DNA from: Caldilineaceae bacterium
GTDB taxonomy: Bacteria > Chloroflexota > Anaerolineae > Caldilineales > Caldilineaceae
Length of the DNA stretch: 64,000 bases
NCBI GenBank assembly: GCA_019637645.1
Contig: JAHBVH010000035.1
Location: forward strand, 22,896 to 86,895
Direction: 5' to 3'
Each line of letters opens with the position of its first letter. Position 1 is the stretch's first letter. This document shows, in pieces, positions 17,715-26,112 of this stretch. Under the pieces are notes generated by a model, which saw only the letters and a list, made by a program, of their open reading frames with translations, did no database searches and had not been told where the DNA came from. Both the position numbers and the translations under genes were made by a program.

Positions 17715-18755
17715 ATGGACGAAACGCAGGCTAGATTACAACAGCTTTTGGCCGCCGTGGCCGGTGTCAACCATCTGCTCATTCTGCCCCATAACAATCC
17801 TGATCCCGATGCCATTGCCGCCGCTCTGGCGCTGCGCTATCTTGTCGAGCAGCGCCTCCAACTGCCGACAACGATTGCCTACAAAGGGATGATCGGGCGG
17901 GCTGAAAATCGCGCCCTGGTGCGTTATCTTGGCTCACCATTGCAACGCCTCACCGCGGCTGACCTGCGCACTAGTGATGCCGTGGCGCTGGTCGATACAC
18001 AACCCAGCGCGGGTAATAATCCCATCACCACGGCGACGAATCTGGCGATTGTGATTGACCATCATCTCTGGAACGAAAATTCGGCTAAAGCCCGTTTTGC
18101 TGATGTGCGGCCTGCCATCGGGGCGTCGTCAACGCTCTTGGTTGAATATCTCCAGGCTGCCGAACTGCCTCTGACACCCCAACTGGCTACGGCCCTCTTC
18201 TATGGAATCAAAACGGATACGCTGGATCTCATGCGCAGCGCTACGACCCATGATCGCGACGCCTTTTGCTATTTATTGCCGAAAGCCGATCTAGAAGCAG
18301 CCTTTCGCTTTGAGCATGCTCAACTGACACCTGCCTATTTCAAAAGTTTGGCCGATACGCTCCATTCTGCTCAACGCTACCAGGATGTCACTGTCGCGAA
18401 TTTGGGCACCCTGCCCTACCCCGATCTAACCGCCGATATGGCCGATCTGCTTCTGCGCGTGCAGGATTGTCGGTGGGTGCTCTGTGTGGGGATCTTCAAG
18501 GAGACGATCTATTTTTCGATTCGTACACGTAACAAACAAGGGGCAGGGCAGTTGGCGCGAAGCATTGTGGGCCAACATGGCACGGCGGGCGGCCATGGCT
18601 CAACCGCAGGTGGTCAGATTCCGTTGCCAGAGACCGACCCAACCCCCTTACTGACCCACCTGACTCGGCAGTTTCTCACGATGCTCAACATCCCGCCCGA
18701 CCAACCCGCCACTTTTCTGTTGCCGCCATCTGGTAGTACAGACGCGTCAGCATAG
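17715..18755 (+). CDS. DHH-family phosphoesterase (NrnA-like)
   Basis: A 346-residue DHH/DHHA1 phosphoesterase. Motif I is HNNPDPDAIAAA (about 27-38), a VDTQPS motif follows near 94, and the name-giving DHH lies in VIDHHLW (about 114-120). A YGIKTDT segment is near 155. It resembles bifunctional oligoribonuclease/pAp phosphatases (NrnA), which finish RNA turnover and recycle pAp, though other DHH enzymes cut cyclic dinucleotides. A His/Gly-rich insert (QHGTAGGHGSTAGGQ) interrupts the C-terminal domain near residue 295, unusual for the family. The start is ATG 17715; the ribosome site is weak. It is separated from gyrA by repeats and so is probably transcribed on its own. Confidence 0.85.
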   Translation: MDETQARLQQLLAAVAGVNHLLILPHNNPDPDAIAAALALRYLVEQRLQLPTTIAYKGMIGRAENRALVRYLGSPLQRLTAADLRTSDAVALVDTQPSAGNNPITTATNLAIVIDHHLWNENSAKARFADVRPAIGASSTLLVEYLQAAELPLTPQLATALFYGIKTDTLDLMRSATTHDRDAFCYLLPKADLEAAFRFEHAQLTPAYFKSLADTLHSAQRYQDVTVANLGTLPYPDLTADMADLLLRVQDCRWVLCVGIFKETIYFSIRTRNKQGAGQLARSIVGQHGTAGGHGSTAGGQIPLPETDPTPLLTHLTRQFLTMLNIPPDQPATFLLPPSGSTDASA

Positions 18756-18804
18756 TTGATGCCAGAATTCGATAATTTTGAGAAGCTGCATTGCCGTAAA
18801 AATA

Positions 18805-19176
18805 CTACACTATAAGGTTGACCAATGGCTCAATTTTGTCGAACAATTCAGCCGATAGGGAATGGTGCTGCGGATCGGGTGTCATGGTTAAAAGCATGAT
18901 TGTGTCACTTTCTGCGTATACACTGTGGGGAATATCCCCTTCCAGCAGGAGAAGCTGTCCAGGGGTGACCGTGCTGCTTTCATGGGCGGCTGTAAAGCAT
19001 AACTGCCCAGAGATCACTTGTACTGCAATCTGACTACTGGTTGTGTGCTCACGTAGTCCTTGTCCCGCTCGAAAGGCAAATAGGATCTGCCGGGCGTGCC
19101 CCGAGCGCGCGATCACTTGGATGTGGGGTTTGTCCGCATGAAAGTGAGCCAGTTGGTGTAAATCGAAAGGGTACAT
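18805..19176 (-). CDS. Cupin-domain protein
   Basis: Single-domain cupin of 123 residues. The two cupin motifs are visible but loose: GLREHTTSSQIAVQVISGQ and PGQLLLLEGDIPHSV. One metal-binding His of motif 1 and one of motif 2 are retained. It may bind a metal or small molecule; such short cupins often act as sensors or protective dioxygenase-like proteins. The frame is open from 19197, but ATG 19176 has GGAG eight bases upstream. It is the last gene of the leftward run that begins with the Crp/Fnr regulator, 17 bases after the HAHSH membrane protein, so it is probably co-transcribed with it. Confidence 0.75.
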   Translation of the reverse strand: MYPFDLHQLAHFHADKPHIQVIARSGHARQILFAFRAGQGLREHTTSSQIAVQVISGQLCFTAAHESSTVTPGQLLLLEGDIPHSVYAESDTIMLLTMTPDPQHHSLSAELFDKIEPLVNLIV

Positions 19177-19193
19177 ATGATTCTCCGTTTCTT

Positions 19194-20423
19194 TCAAATA
19201 GGTGATTCAGCTTGGGCGGTTCCCTTGACCAAAGATTGAAGCAGGGCCCACAGGGCGACTAGCGCTGGGGCTATGCTACTCCATGCCGCTAGCCAGAATA
19301 AAGTAATTGGCGGCACCGGCAAAAATGGGATAAGTCCAATCCCTGCTAGCGCCAATAACATGATGACGATGCTGCTACTCCAGATCGCCACAATGGTTCG
19401 CTCGATTGTGCGCTGCAACGGCACCCCGATTGCCAGAATAATCCCCAGCAACCCGCTGCTGATCCAGCCCAATAGAAAATTGTGTAAGAAAAAGATGCGC
19501 AGTTGAGTGCCACTGCTCCATTGCCAAAAGCCAGGCCACAGGACAAACAGCGCACTGCCCAGGTGGACACCCAGGATGAGCAAGCCAAAAGAGACGAGCG
19601 GCGGCAAGTGGCGACGGCGTACCCACAAAGCGTACAGATGCCAAGCCAATAGCAACGCTGCGCCTACATTAGCCAATGCCGCTATCCAAAAGAGGGTATC
19701 CGTTAGTGCCAACGGTGAGGTACCCAGGAGGAAAGTCGGCATTAAGCAAATTGCTAAACTTTGGGTGGGCAGCCAGTGATCAGGTTGCCGGGCAGGTCCT
19801 AGCCAGGCCCAAAGCACACCGAGTAGCGCAACGGTAAACCAGCCCATAGCACAGAGATCGAGAAAAAGATGGAGCAAGATCTGCTGGAGCGCAGGATTTC
19901 CCTGATCCGTTACCACGAGCCCAACAAACCCTAGTGCGCCACCAAAAGCTACCAGGAGCAAGAGGATCGCCCAATCCCACAATTGAATGGGCAGTGGGCG
20001 TACTGGTAGGTGCCAAGTCGCATAGTAATAGAGGGCTGCAAAGAAGAGCCACAGGAGTCCGTTGAGCCCGGAAATCATTGCGCCAAGTGGTAATGCCAGC
20101 GAACCGAGTTGGGTTAACCCATATCCATTCGACCAAAACGCGGGAAAGCTAAGCAGCGCCAACACAGTGCTCGCCCCTAGTTGTATGCCAACAAACCGCG
20201 GCCATGGCTTTCCCGTTAGCGTGGGAAGGAAATGCCAGATCAAGGCCATCAGCCCCAGGGTGACCCAGCCAAAGTACATAAGGTGGCTGTGGGCGTGCCG
20301 AACGGCACTAAAGTTGGCCGCCCAACGCGGCATCCCCTGGACGATCCCAAAGCGCAATAGGACACCGGTGCCAGCGGCCAATGCCAAAGCGAAGAGTACG
20401 ACGGTTAGTAGACGTTTTATCAT
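19194..20423 (-). CDS. Polytopic membrane protein, oxidase-subunit-I-like (HAHSH)
   Basis: A 409-residue protein of about 11-12 hydrophobic helices. The N-terminal region contains [19 protein letters not shown] continuing to WHFLP, the 'LHAHSH..GW' pattern I associate with uncharacterised proteins distantly like heme-copper oxidase subunit I. The GW-to-Pro spacing (14 residues after Trp) matches the two small membrane proteins encoded just upstream. A second His pair appears late ([10 protein letters not shown]). A full set of oxidase ligands (six His) is not evident, so a terminal oxidase is unlikely; heme or NO-related binding is possible. Start ATG 20423 is chosen over upstream ATGs (frame open from 20507) because it precedes the first helix and avoids overlap with the neighbour. 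Confidence 0.6.
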   Translation of the reverse strand: MIKRLLTVVLFALALAAGTGVLLRFGIVQGMPRWAANFSAVRHAHSHLMYFGWVTLGLMALIWHFLPTLTGKPWPRFVGIQLGASTVLALLSFPAFWSNGYGLTQLGSLALPLGAMISGLNGLLWLFFAALYYYATWHLPVRPLPIQLWDWAILLLLVAFGGALGFVGLVVTDQGNPALQQILLHLFLDLCAMGWFTVALLGVLWAWLGPARQPDHWLPTQSLAICLMPTFLLGTSPLALTDTLFWIAALANVGAALLLAWHLYALWVRRRHLPPLVSFGLLILGVHLGSALFVLWPGFWQWSSGTQLRIFFLHNFLLGWISSGLLGIILAIGVPLQRTIERTIVAIWSSSIVIMLLALAGIGLIPFLPVPPITLFWLAAWSSIAPALVALWALLQSLVKGTAQAESPI

Positions 20424-20448
20424 GAGCGTACGAATATAAGCTACAAGC

Positions 20449-20856
20449 TTACAGAAAGTCGCTAATGGGCTTGATACGCGGCCAAGCATGGGCCGCAAAG
20501 AGTACAATACTCGCGAACTCTAAGAGCCGCCCCATCAGTTGCATGGGTTGGGGGGACCCCGGCCAGCTACCGATGACCACCAAGCCAATCCCACCATTGA
20601 GCAGAACAAAACTCAGCCAAGCCAATGCTTGCCTGCGCCGTTGATTATGAAAGCGCGGCAAGATCCAGTAGGCCGTCCCGAAGACAAGTTGCACAGTCCA
20701 GCCCAGCAGGAGGAACTCCATATGTGCTGGCAGGAGCTGCCAAATCGCCGGGTGAAGCGACATTCCCTTCTGCCAAAGCAGCAATCCGCCCAAGGTAAAG
20801 CCTAGGAGCAGATAGATCAAGGCAGCTCGGATGAAATAGACAGTGAGACGGGGCAT
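20449..20856 (-). CDS. Small four-helix membrane protein, CcoN-like
   Basis: A 135-residue membrane protein with four predicted helices. Helix 2 reads [25 protein letters not shown], aligning with the neighbouring upstream protein (YFHLFMVGWVTQMIIGVAIWMFP) and pointing to a tandem duplication. Both end in a similar WPRIK motif. The His and GW..P pattern recalls a fragment of heme-copper oxidase subunit I, but the rest of that protein is absent. It starts at ATG 20856, one base after the previous stop, with AAGGAACG inside the upstream gene, so it is tightly coupled. It might assemble with its paralogue into a heme-binding membrane unit; this is inference. Confidence 0.6.
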   Translation of the reverse strand: MPRLTVYFIRAALIYLLLGFTLGGLLLWQKGMSLHPAIWQLLPAHMEFLLLGWTVQLVFGTAYWILPRFHNQRRRQALAWLSFVLLNGGIGLVVIGSWPGSPQPMQLMGRLLEFASIVLFAAHAWPRIKPISDFL

Positions 20857-20857
20857 C

Positions 20858-21277
20858 TTAGCGTTCCTTGATCCGTGGCCAACTGTTGACCACAAAGGTA
20901 AGGCCACCTAGCCATTGTAACAAGGCCGAGCTTACCAAGAGCCACCGCCAGATGGGCCACGGATCGACCATGAGCAGGGGTTCCGCAAGCGTGCGTAAGA
21001 GCAAACCACTGTTGAGAAGGAGATAGGTGCTCCACGCCAGCCCTTCGGAACCCCGCGGCTGCTCTTTGGTATGTTTGGGAAACATCCAAATGGCAACCCC
21101 GATAATCATCTGTGTAACCCAGCCGACCATAAAAAGGTGAAAATAAACCGGTGTTAGCCCTGCAACAAAGGCAGGCATTGCCACCAACGGACGCAACGCC
21201 AGGAGCAGGCCACAAAGCAGTGCAGCGACAAAACAGAAGAGCGCGGTTTTTAGGAAGAGACGCGTGATGGACGGCAT
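20858..21277 (-). CDS. Small four-helix membrane protein, CcoN-like paralogue
   Basis: A 139-residue membrane protein of four helices, paralogous to the next gene. The shared motif is VYFHLFMVGWVTQMIIGVAIWMFP at about residues 43-66, followed by a basic loop. The C terminus ends in NSWPRIKER, matching the paralogue's HAWPRIKP. It lies 15 bases after the larger membrane protein and one base before the paralogue. A conserved His in the helix could bind heme or metal. No signal peptide or cysteine motif is seen. I do not recognise a named family with certainty; database labels of 'cytochrome oxidase subunit I-like' would be my expectation. Confidence 0.6.
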   Translation of the reverse strand: MPSITRLFLKTALFCFVAALLCGLLLALRPLVAMPAFVAGLTPVYFHLFMVGWVTQMIIGVAIWMFPKHTKEQPRGSEGLAWSTYLLLNSGLLLRTLAEPLLMVDPWPIWRWLLVSSALLQWLGGLTFVVNSWPRIKER

Positions 21278-21292
21278 CGAACGAAAGCCTTC

Positions 21293-22372
21293 TTATGATC
21301 GTTTACGAATAGAAGCCACGGTGTTACCCAAAAAGAGAAGGAGCACGACCGCATTGAGCAAACCACCCCACTGCCGACCAGGCCACCAGAGTAGTAGATC
21401 ACCCGCGACGCGTACTAGTAAGGTGATATGCAGTAACACAAGGTGACTGTATAGCAACGGTGTGTAGTGAAACGTGCGTTGCAAGACTGCCGGGAAGATA
21501 ATCGGCGCATGGGCAAAGATCATGGTAAAGACAAAGCCCAAGAAAATGGCATGAATGAGTGCATCATACAACGGACCAGCCGCTAGACCACCATACCCGG
21601 CTAAGAGAACCCCGCCAAAGGCCAGCCAACCATAGCCAGAAAGCAAACTGATGGCAATAAAGCGGGCCTGACCACCCGCTTTGAGCCGCCGGCTGGCAAT
21701 GTCATAGCGTAACAACCAAAGGGCGAGGAGGAGCATAGCCACACCCACTAGGCGCATTCCGATCGTGTATTCGATGGTCGCTACAATCGCACCTAATAAG
21801 AAAAGAGCCACACAACCAAGAAATGCCGTTGTCGTTCGTGGGGGCAGCTGGAGGAAACGGCCTAATTCCAATCGCTCACCAGCGACGGTCAACAGTGGAA
21901 AGCCAATCCACCAGGCCAGCACCCCCGGCACCGCCTGCCCCATTCCCCAGAATAGGTTGCCCACCAGCCAGCAGCCGACACCGGCAATCATCACACCGGT
22001 ATGTAAGGTGACATGAATCCGTAGGATCTGGATCATGGTGAGCAGGAGCAAAATACTACCTAGCGTGATCAAAAGCTGTCCAGCCCCATCTGTTATGCCC
22101 AGCGCGATCAAGGCCGCGCCTAGGCTTGTCGCTAGCGGCGCGCTATAGGCCCAGCGGCGTTGTACGGCAATGGCCCGCTCCAGGCTGATAAGGGTCCCTA
22201 AAAACCCCCCAATCATGAGGGGACCATGGGCCATGGGCAGCGTGGGGTGGATGACAGGCCAGGGCCAACCCATGCGAACGAGCCCTGCCCACAGTGCCAA
22301 CAGGAGGGCAAGGACGGCGAAAATCAAATAGGGGAGGCGCGGTGCTGACTGGTCCATCGGTCTTCTTCTCAT
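21293..22372 (-). CDS. Polytopic membrane protein, possibly NnrS-like
   Basis: A 359-residue protein with about ten to twelve helices. Two helices carry conserved-looking His motifs: MAHGPLMIGGFLGTLISLER near residue 50, and LIHAIFLGFVFTMIFAHAP (about 270-290) followed by IIFP. These resemble the heme/copper-binding NnrS family and oxidase-like proteins, but the typical NnrS N-terminal motif is not clear, so the label is tentative. Its ATG overlaps the ferredoxin stop by four bases (ATGA), so the pair is translationally coupled and an electron-transfer link is plausible. The Crp/Fnr gene upstream suggests control by NO, oxygen or redox state. Confidence 0.5.
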   Translation of the reverse strand: MRRRPMDQSAPRLPYLIFAVLALLLALWAGLVRMGWPWPVIHPTLPMAHGPLMIGGFLGTLISLERAIAVQRRWAYSAPLATSLGAALIALGITDGAGQLLITLGSILLLLTMIQILRIHVTLHTGVMIAGVGCWLVGNLFWGMGQAVPGVLAWWIGFPLLTVAGERLELGRFLQLPPRTTTAFLGCVALFLLGAIVATIEYTIGMRLVGVAMLLLALWLLRYDIASRRLKAGGQARFIAISLLSGYGWLAFGGVLLAGYGGLAAGPLYDALIHAIFLGFVFTMIFAHAPIIFPAVLQRTFHYTPLLYSHLVLLHITLLVRVAGDLLLWWPGRQWGGLLNAVVLLLFLGNTVASIRKRS

Positions 22373-22593
22373 GGAAAGGTTGCGCTTTCACCAGTGGCAA
22401 ATACGATCAGAAAAGGTAGTTCAATCGCTGCCTCTGGGCAGATATTCTCACAGGCTAGACAGTAGGTACAGCGCTCAGGGTAAGCCAACCGCGCTTTGCC
22501 AGCGATCTGTGCCAACGCCTGTGTTGGACAACTATCTATACACCGGTGGCAGCCAACACATAAAGCTAGGTGAATGATCGGTAATGGTTCCAT
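22369..22593 (-). CDS. 2x[4Fe-4S] ferredoxin-like protein
   Basis: A 74-residue bacterial-type ferredoxin with two complete cluster motifs: CVGCHRCIDSCP and CTYCLACENICP, each C-x2-C-x2-C-x3-C-P. It should carry electrons at low potential, and here probably feeds the coupled membrane protein. The frame is open from 22632 but ATG 22593, preceded by GGGGGGAG, is the clear start. The spacing between the clusters and the 'CPTQAL..CPEAAI' endings are typical. A tail of about 18 hydrophobic residues (LPFLIVFATGESATFP) follows the second cluster. An obvious partner dehydrogenase is not encoded nearby. Confidence 0.88.
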   Translation of the reverse strand: MEPLPIIHLALCVGCHRCIDSCPTQALAQIAGKARLAYPERCTYCLACENICPEAAIELPFLIVFATGESATFP

Positions 22594-22745
22594 CGGCTCC
22601 CCCCGTTCGCGCTTGGGTGACCTCAACGCCAATCGGATACAAGATGTCGGGTTATGCAGACTAGTTTACCGGGCTCCTGCTGATCACGCTGCGACTTATG
22701 TCTCATCATCCCGTCTTTAGCTTTTGACGAAGCGCCTGTCTCTGC

Positions 22746-23492
22746 TCAGGATGATTGGATCTCTGCGGCCAGCCGTTCTCGATCTAAAATGATGATCTGG
22801 TGGCGTTCTATTTTAATGATCTCCGCGGCTGTTAGGCTATGGATGGCGCGACCGACCATCTCGCGTACGGTTCCCAAGCGGCTAGCCATCTCCTCGTGTG
22901 TCAGATAGCGGGGGAGCGCGTTTCCTTGGTTCGCTTCTGCTTGTGCCAATAAAAGATGGGCCAGACGACCTTTGACGGTACGTGTTGCCAAATTTTCCAC
23001 CAAGCCGACTAGGTAGCGGGTGTGTGAAGCCATGTTTTCCATCAGGGACCAGGCTAAGGCCGGATGCCGTTTGGCGACTTGGGCCAGCTTGTCACGCCTA
23101 ATTTGCCAGAGCGTGACATCACTGAATGCTGTAGCCGTAGCGGGATTAGGGCCGCCGTCCAAGGCGCTGACCGCATTGAAGGTATCACCGTCGCCAAAAA
23201 TATTGAGAATATGTTCGCGACCGTCAAGCGCAAACCGACTCACCTTAACCTTACCTGTTTCAATGATATAAAGACCAGCCGTGGGCTCTCCTTCGCCAAA
23301 GATCATGGTGCTGGCTGCGCATTGATAACAGGTTGCTACGGCAATCAGCTCTTGTAAGACGATGAGGGGAAGGTCACGTAGGTAGGGAACCTGCCGAAAG
23401 ATCGTAACGGCTGCTTGTCGGACATCCGTCTTGTCCACCACCCCAGCGGTTGCTGACTGCGCGGCGGTCGTCTTCTCTCTGTTCACGAACAC
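22746..23492 (-). CDS. Crp/Fnr-family transcriptional regulator
   Basis: A 248-residue regulator. The cyclic-nucleotide-binding-like beta-roll (about 35-155) contains GEGEPTAGLYIIETGKVKV and FGDGDTFNAVSALDGGPNPATA. The winged helix (about 165-240) contains YLTHEEMASRLGTVREMVGRAIHSL, whose recognition helix differs from the E. coli CRP and FNR versions. No N-terminal Fe-S cysteine set is present, so FNR-type oxygen sensing is unlikely; a DNR-like heme/NO sensor or ligand sensor fits better. A near-perfect palindrome 59-82 bases upstream of the start may be its own operator. It heads the leftward membrane-protein/ferredoxin run and is the natural candidate to control it. Confidence 0.88.
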   Translation of the reverse strand: MFVNREKTTAAQSATAGVVDKTDVRQAAVTIFRQVPYLRDLPLIVLQELIAVATCYQCAASTMIFGEGEPTAGLYIIETGKVKVSRFALDGREHILNIFGDGDTFNAVSALDGGPNPATATAFSDVTLWQIRRDKLAQVAKRHPALAWSLMENMASHTRYLVGLVENLATRTVKGRLAHLLLAQAEANQGNALPRYLTHEEMASRLGTVREMVGRAIHSLTAAEIIKIERHQIIILDRERLAAEIQSS

Positions 23493-23550
23493 GCATCCTT
23501 TCTGCTCTGTGTTGCAGTTGTGCTCCTGCTGATCTAGGCCCTTTAGGAAG

Positions 23551-23574
23551 ATCCTAACTCATGTGAGATAGGAT
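23551..23574. promoter_or_regulatory. 24-bp palindrome upstream of Crp/Fnr gene
   Basis: The arms are ATCCTA and CTCA on the left, TGAG and TAGGAT on the right, symmetric around a TG centre with single-base spacers. The size and dyad symmetry fit a Crp/Fnr-family dimer site, probably for autoregulation. It is not the E. coli CRP or FNR consensus. Confidence 0.45.
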
Positions 23575-23787
23575 GAGAAAACAACGCAGCGCGTGGATAC
23601 AGAAGCTAAGTATTCTGGACATCTTTCCCCGCGCGTTGGCTTTCTTTGTGGGCATTGCCAATGTCTGCAAGCGCGTCAACCGAGGGGACGGCGAAACGTT
23701 ATGCTTCTTTTGAACGTATTGTTCCAGCGTAAATGACAATCGCCTTGAATTGTCGACTCAGCTACAAAGCAAAAAGAGGAGAGTTAT

Positions 23788-24531
23788 ATGGCCGTTGATT
23801 ATCGGATTGAAGGGACGCTGTTGCCTGTGCTGCTGGTAAATTTGACTCCTGGTCAGCGCATCTACTCTTCGTCGGGTGGGATGAGTTGGATGACCGACCG
23901 CATCGAGATGGAGACAAACACCGGCGGGGGACTAGGGCGCATGTTCCGACGAGCCCTCTCCGGCGAATCACTCTTTATTGTAGATTACTATGTAAACCAA
24001 GGGGTCGGTGAGGTGGCCTTTGCCTCTGAGTTTCCTGGCAAAATTGTTCCCCTAAATTTGGCAAATGGACAGCAGATGATTGTACAGAAAGACTCGTTCA
24101 TGTGCGCGGAGAAGAGTGTAGAGGTCGATATGCACTTTCGGAAGCGGCTGGGCGCAGGTCTTTTTGGTGGGGAAGGGTTCATCCTCCAAAAGTTAACCGG
24201 CCCGGGCCAGGCTTTTGTCAACTTTGATGGGGAGATCGTAGAAAAGCGATTGGCCCCTGGTGAAGTGCTACGCGTTGATACCGGGCATGTTGCGATGTTT
24301 GAGCCGACGGTTGACTTTGATGTAGAGATCATCAAGGGCTTCAAGAACATCTTACTGGGCGGGGAGGGGCTTTTTCTTGCCACCTTGCGCGGACCAGGGA
24401 CTGTATACCTCCAATCGATGCCACTCACGAAGTTAGCCCAGAAGATTGGCCAGTATATGCCCCAAGTCGGTGGCAGTGGTGCTAGTGGTGGCACCAATCT
24501 GAATCTAGGGCAATTGTTTGGCGGTGAATAA
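23788..24531 (+). CDS. AIM24-family protein
   Basis: A 247-residue protein of the AIM24/TIGR00266 family, beta-rich and cytoplasmic. The family features are visible in order: YRIEGTLLPVLLVNL, SSSGGMSWMTDRIEM, then LFIVDYYVNQGVGEVAFASEFPGKIVPL, FMCAEKSVEVDM, GGEGFILQKLTGPGQAFV and ILLGGEGLFLATLRGPGTVYLQSMP. The C-terminal 25 residues are Gly/Ser-rich. Mitochondrial AIM24 affects inner-membrane organisation, but the bacterial role is unknown. ATG 23788 follows AAGAGGAGAG. A perfect 16-bp hairpin terminates it. The gene is monocistronic and convergent with the PHP-family gene. Confidence 0.88.
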   Translation: MAVDYRIEGTLLPVLLVNLTPGQRIYSSSGGMSWMTDRIEMETNTGGGLGRMFRRALSGESLFIVDYYVNQGVGEVAFASEFPGKIVPLNLANGQQMIVQKDSFMCAEKSVEVDMHFRKRLGAGLFGGEGFILQKLTGPGQAFVNFDGEIVEKRLAPGEVLRVDTGHVAMFEPTVDFDVEIIKGFKNILLGGEGLFLATLRGPGTVYLQSMPLTKLAQKIGQYMPQVGGSGASGGTNLNLGQLFGGE

Positions 24532-24560
24532 AACCGCCTGGCACAGCGTATAGACGTTGT

Positions 24561-24600
24561 TTTGGGGTAAGGATTCGGCGGTTGGAATCCTTACCCCAAA
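24561..24600. terminator. 16-bp perfect hairpin terminator
   Basis: TTTGGGGTAAGGATTC (24561-24576) and its exact complement (24585-24600) enclose an 8-base loop. It lies 29 bases after the AIM24 stop and before the convergent PHP gene. Confidence 0.75.
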
Positions 24601-24662
24601 GCGGTTGGTTAAATCCAATGGCTGTTTTTCCTCCAACCTGACCGGATTGGGATGAAATCACT

Positions 24663-26036
24663 TTACCCCCAAAAGATCGGGTTCGTAACGGCAAGCATTG
24701 CATCATCGGCTCCGCGTAGTTCGGCGGTACACCACCGGGTGCCATAGGCTGGCAAGCGCCAAGTGACTGCACCAGGCGCATCGACTGATTGGCGTTCTTG
24801 CACCGCCCCATTGACAAGGAGACGCAAGGTCGCGGGTGCTGGCAGATCCGCCCACTGGACGGTGACCGTGAACTGCTCTCCCCTTCTGCCCAATCTGTCA
24901 CCCATCATCGCGCGTTCGCCGTCGGCGTTCACTGCTTCGAGCTGAAGCAGCGGCCCCGTGCTGAGATAGAGGTGTCCTTGAGCCAGCGCTTGTAGAATGC
25001 CTTGGGTCGATAACTCCTGCGCATAGACAATATTAGCGCCGACCCCCCCTTGATAGCCTTTCGGCCCATGGGCGTCACTGCCCGCAGTGGCGACCAATTT
25101 ATGGCCTTCATTGAGCCAGCGATAGTAGAGCCCAAGGCCATCCTCGTTTTGATTATGCTCCAGTGGGTGGCCGCCAAACCACGGCCCATTCCAAATTTCG
25201 ACCAGCCGCGCCGTGCCGGGCATCATATCGGTGTAGAGCCAACGACAGCCGGTGCAGTAGGGGTCACCGATGGCGTAGGGGTGGGCGATAATGTAAAGTT
25301 GCTGCTGACCATAGCGTTCTTCCGCAATGGCTGCCATGCCAACCCCAGCGCGATCAACCCGCCAATCGAGCCAATCATACGCGCCCAGACAGACCGCATG
25401 GCCCCAGAAAGTGGTCAGCTCTTGACCGCCCATGGTCAAGAGTCCATCCCCAGCCAGGGCTGCCATTTCGGCCAGGGGGCTCACCGTGTTGTGATCGGTG
25501 AGGGCAATAAAGTCAAAGCGCTGGCGACGGGCCTCGGCGACCAAGGCTGCGGTTGACCAACTCGCATCAGAATGGTCGGTGTGGCAATGTAGATCGCCGC
25601 GATACCAACCGGGCTTGGCGTTAATGACGCGCGAAAAATCGGGCGTCGGGCGCACGGCTGGGGCTGCTGCCACGGTTGTGTCGCGCTCTGCCGTGATGGT
25701 AAGCGTATAGTGGACTGGCTCCCCCGGCAGCACCATGTGGGTGTCGAGCTGCACTGTCCACTCGCCGGGTGGCAAGGAACCGACGAGATAGCCGCGCGTG
25801 GCCGTGGTTGGGGTTAGCACAACGTCGTGGGTATCTCCTCCCCGATGGCCCGCGCCGCGAAAGCCCGTTGGGTCAAAGAGGGTTAGGGTGAGCAGGTTGG
25901 TTAACCCGCCGACACTGCGTGGGGCATAGTGCAGCCGTATGGTCAACCGGCTGCACTCCGCTGGCACCGTAAAGGGATGGGGAATGTGTCGTTTCACATC
26001 GCCTGAAGTCAGGCTGGCAGAAAAGTGAACTTGCAT
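24663..26036 (-). CDS. PHP-domain metallohydrolase (CehA/McbA-like)
   Basis: A 457-residue protein: an N-terminal beta-sandwich-like region (about 1-135) and then a PHP domain with GWYRGDLHCHTDHSDASW (about 152-169), FIALTDHNTVSPLAE (about 189-203), a middle IIAHPYAIGDPYC motif and TAGSDAHGPKGY near 332. These give the His/Asp/Glu ligands of the trinuclear metal site. CehA/McbA-type enzymes hydrolyse phosphoesters or carbamates; the substrate here is unknown. The C-terminal domain of about 100 residues looks beta-rich. No clear signal peptide is present. The gene follows the MFS exporter by 76 bases on the same strand, and a 15-bp duplication lies in that gap. Confidence 0.82.
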   Translation of the reverse strand: MQVHFSASLTSGDVKRHIPHPFTVPAECSRLTIRLHYAPRSVGGLTNLLTLTLFDPTGFRGAGHRGGDTHDVVLTPTTATRGYLVGSLPPGEWTVQLDTHMVLPGEPVHYTLTITAERDTTVAAAPAVRPTPDFSRVINAKPGWYRGDLHCHTDHSDASWSTAALVAEARRQRFDFIALTDHNTVSPLAEMAALAGDGLLTMGGQELTTFWGHAVCLGAYDWLDWRVDRAGVGMAAIAEERYGQQQLYIIAHPYAIGDPYCTGCRWLYTDMMPGTARLVEIWNGPWFGGHPLEHNQNEDGLGLYYRWLNEGHKLVATAGSDAHGPKGYQGGVGANIVYAQELSTQGILQALAQGHLYLSTGPLLQLEAVNADGERAMMGDRLGRRGEQFTVTVQWADLPAPATLRLLVNGAVQERQSVDAPGAVTWRLPAYGTRWCTAELRGADDAMLAVTNPIFWG

Positions 26037-26047
26037 CTGGTATCATC

Positions 26048-26077
26048 TCTCTGATTGGCAACTCTCTGATGGGCAAC
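26048..26077. repeat. 15-bp tandem duplication
   Basis: TCTCTGATTGGCAAC (26048-26062) is followed directly by TCTCTGATGGGCAAC (26063-26077), one mismatch. On the reverse strand this sits just ahead of the PHP-protein start and duplicates a GAGAG ribosome-site-like element. Confidence 0.7.
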
Positions 26078-26112
26078 GTAGCCGCGGGTTGGTGGATAGT
26101 AGATGAGGCGGG

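Noticed and set aside
19194..22372. Complete terminal oxidase or nitric oxide reductase
   Set aside because: The membrane proteins share one helix motif with oxidase subunit I, but the full set of six His ligands, CuA subunit and cytochrome c subunits are absent.
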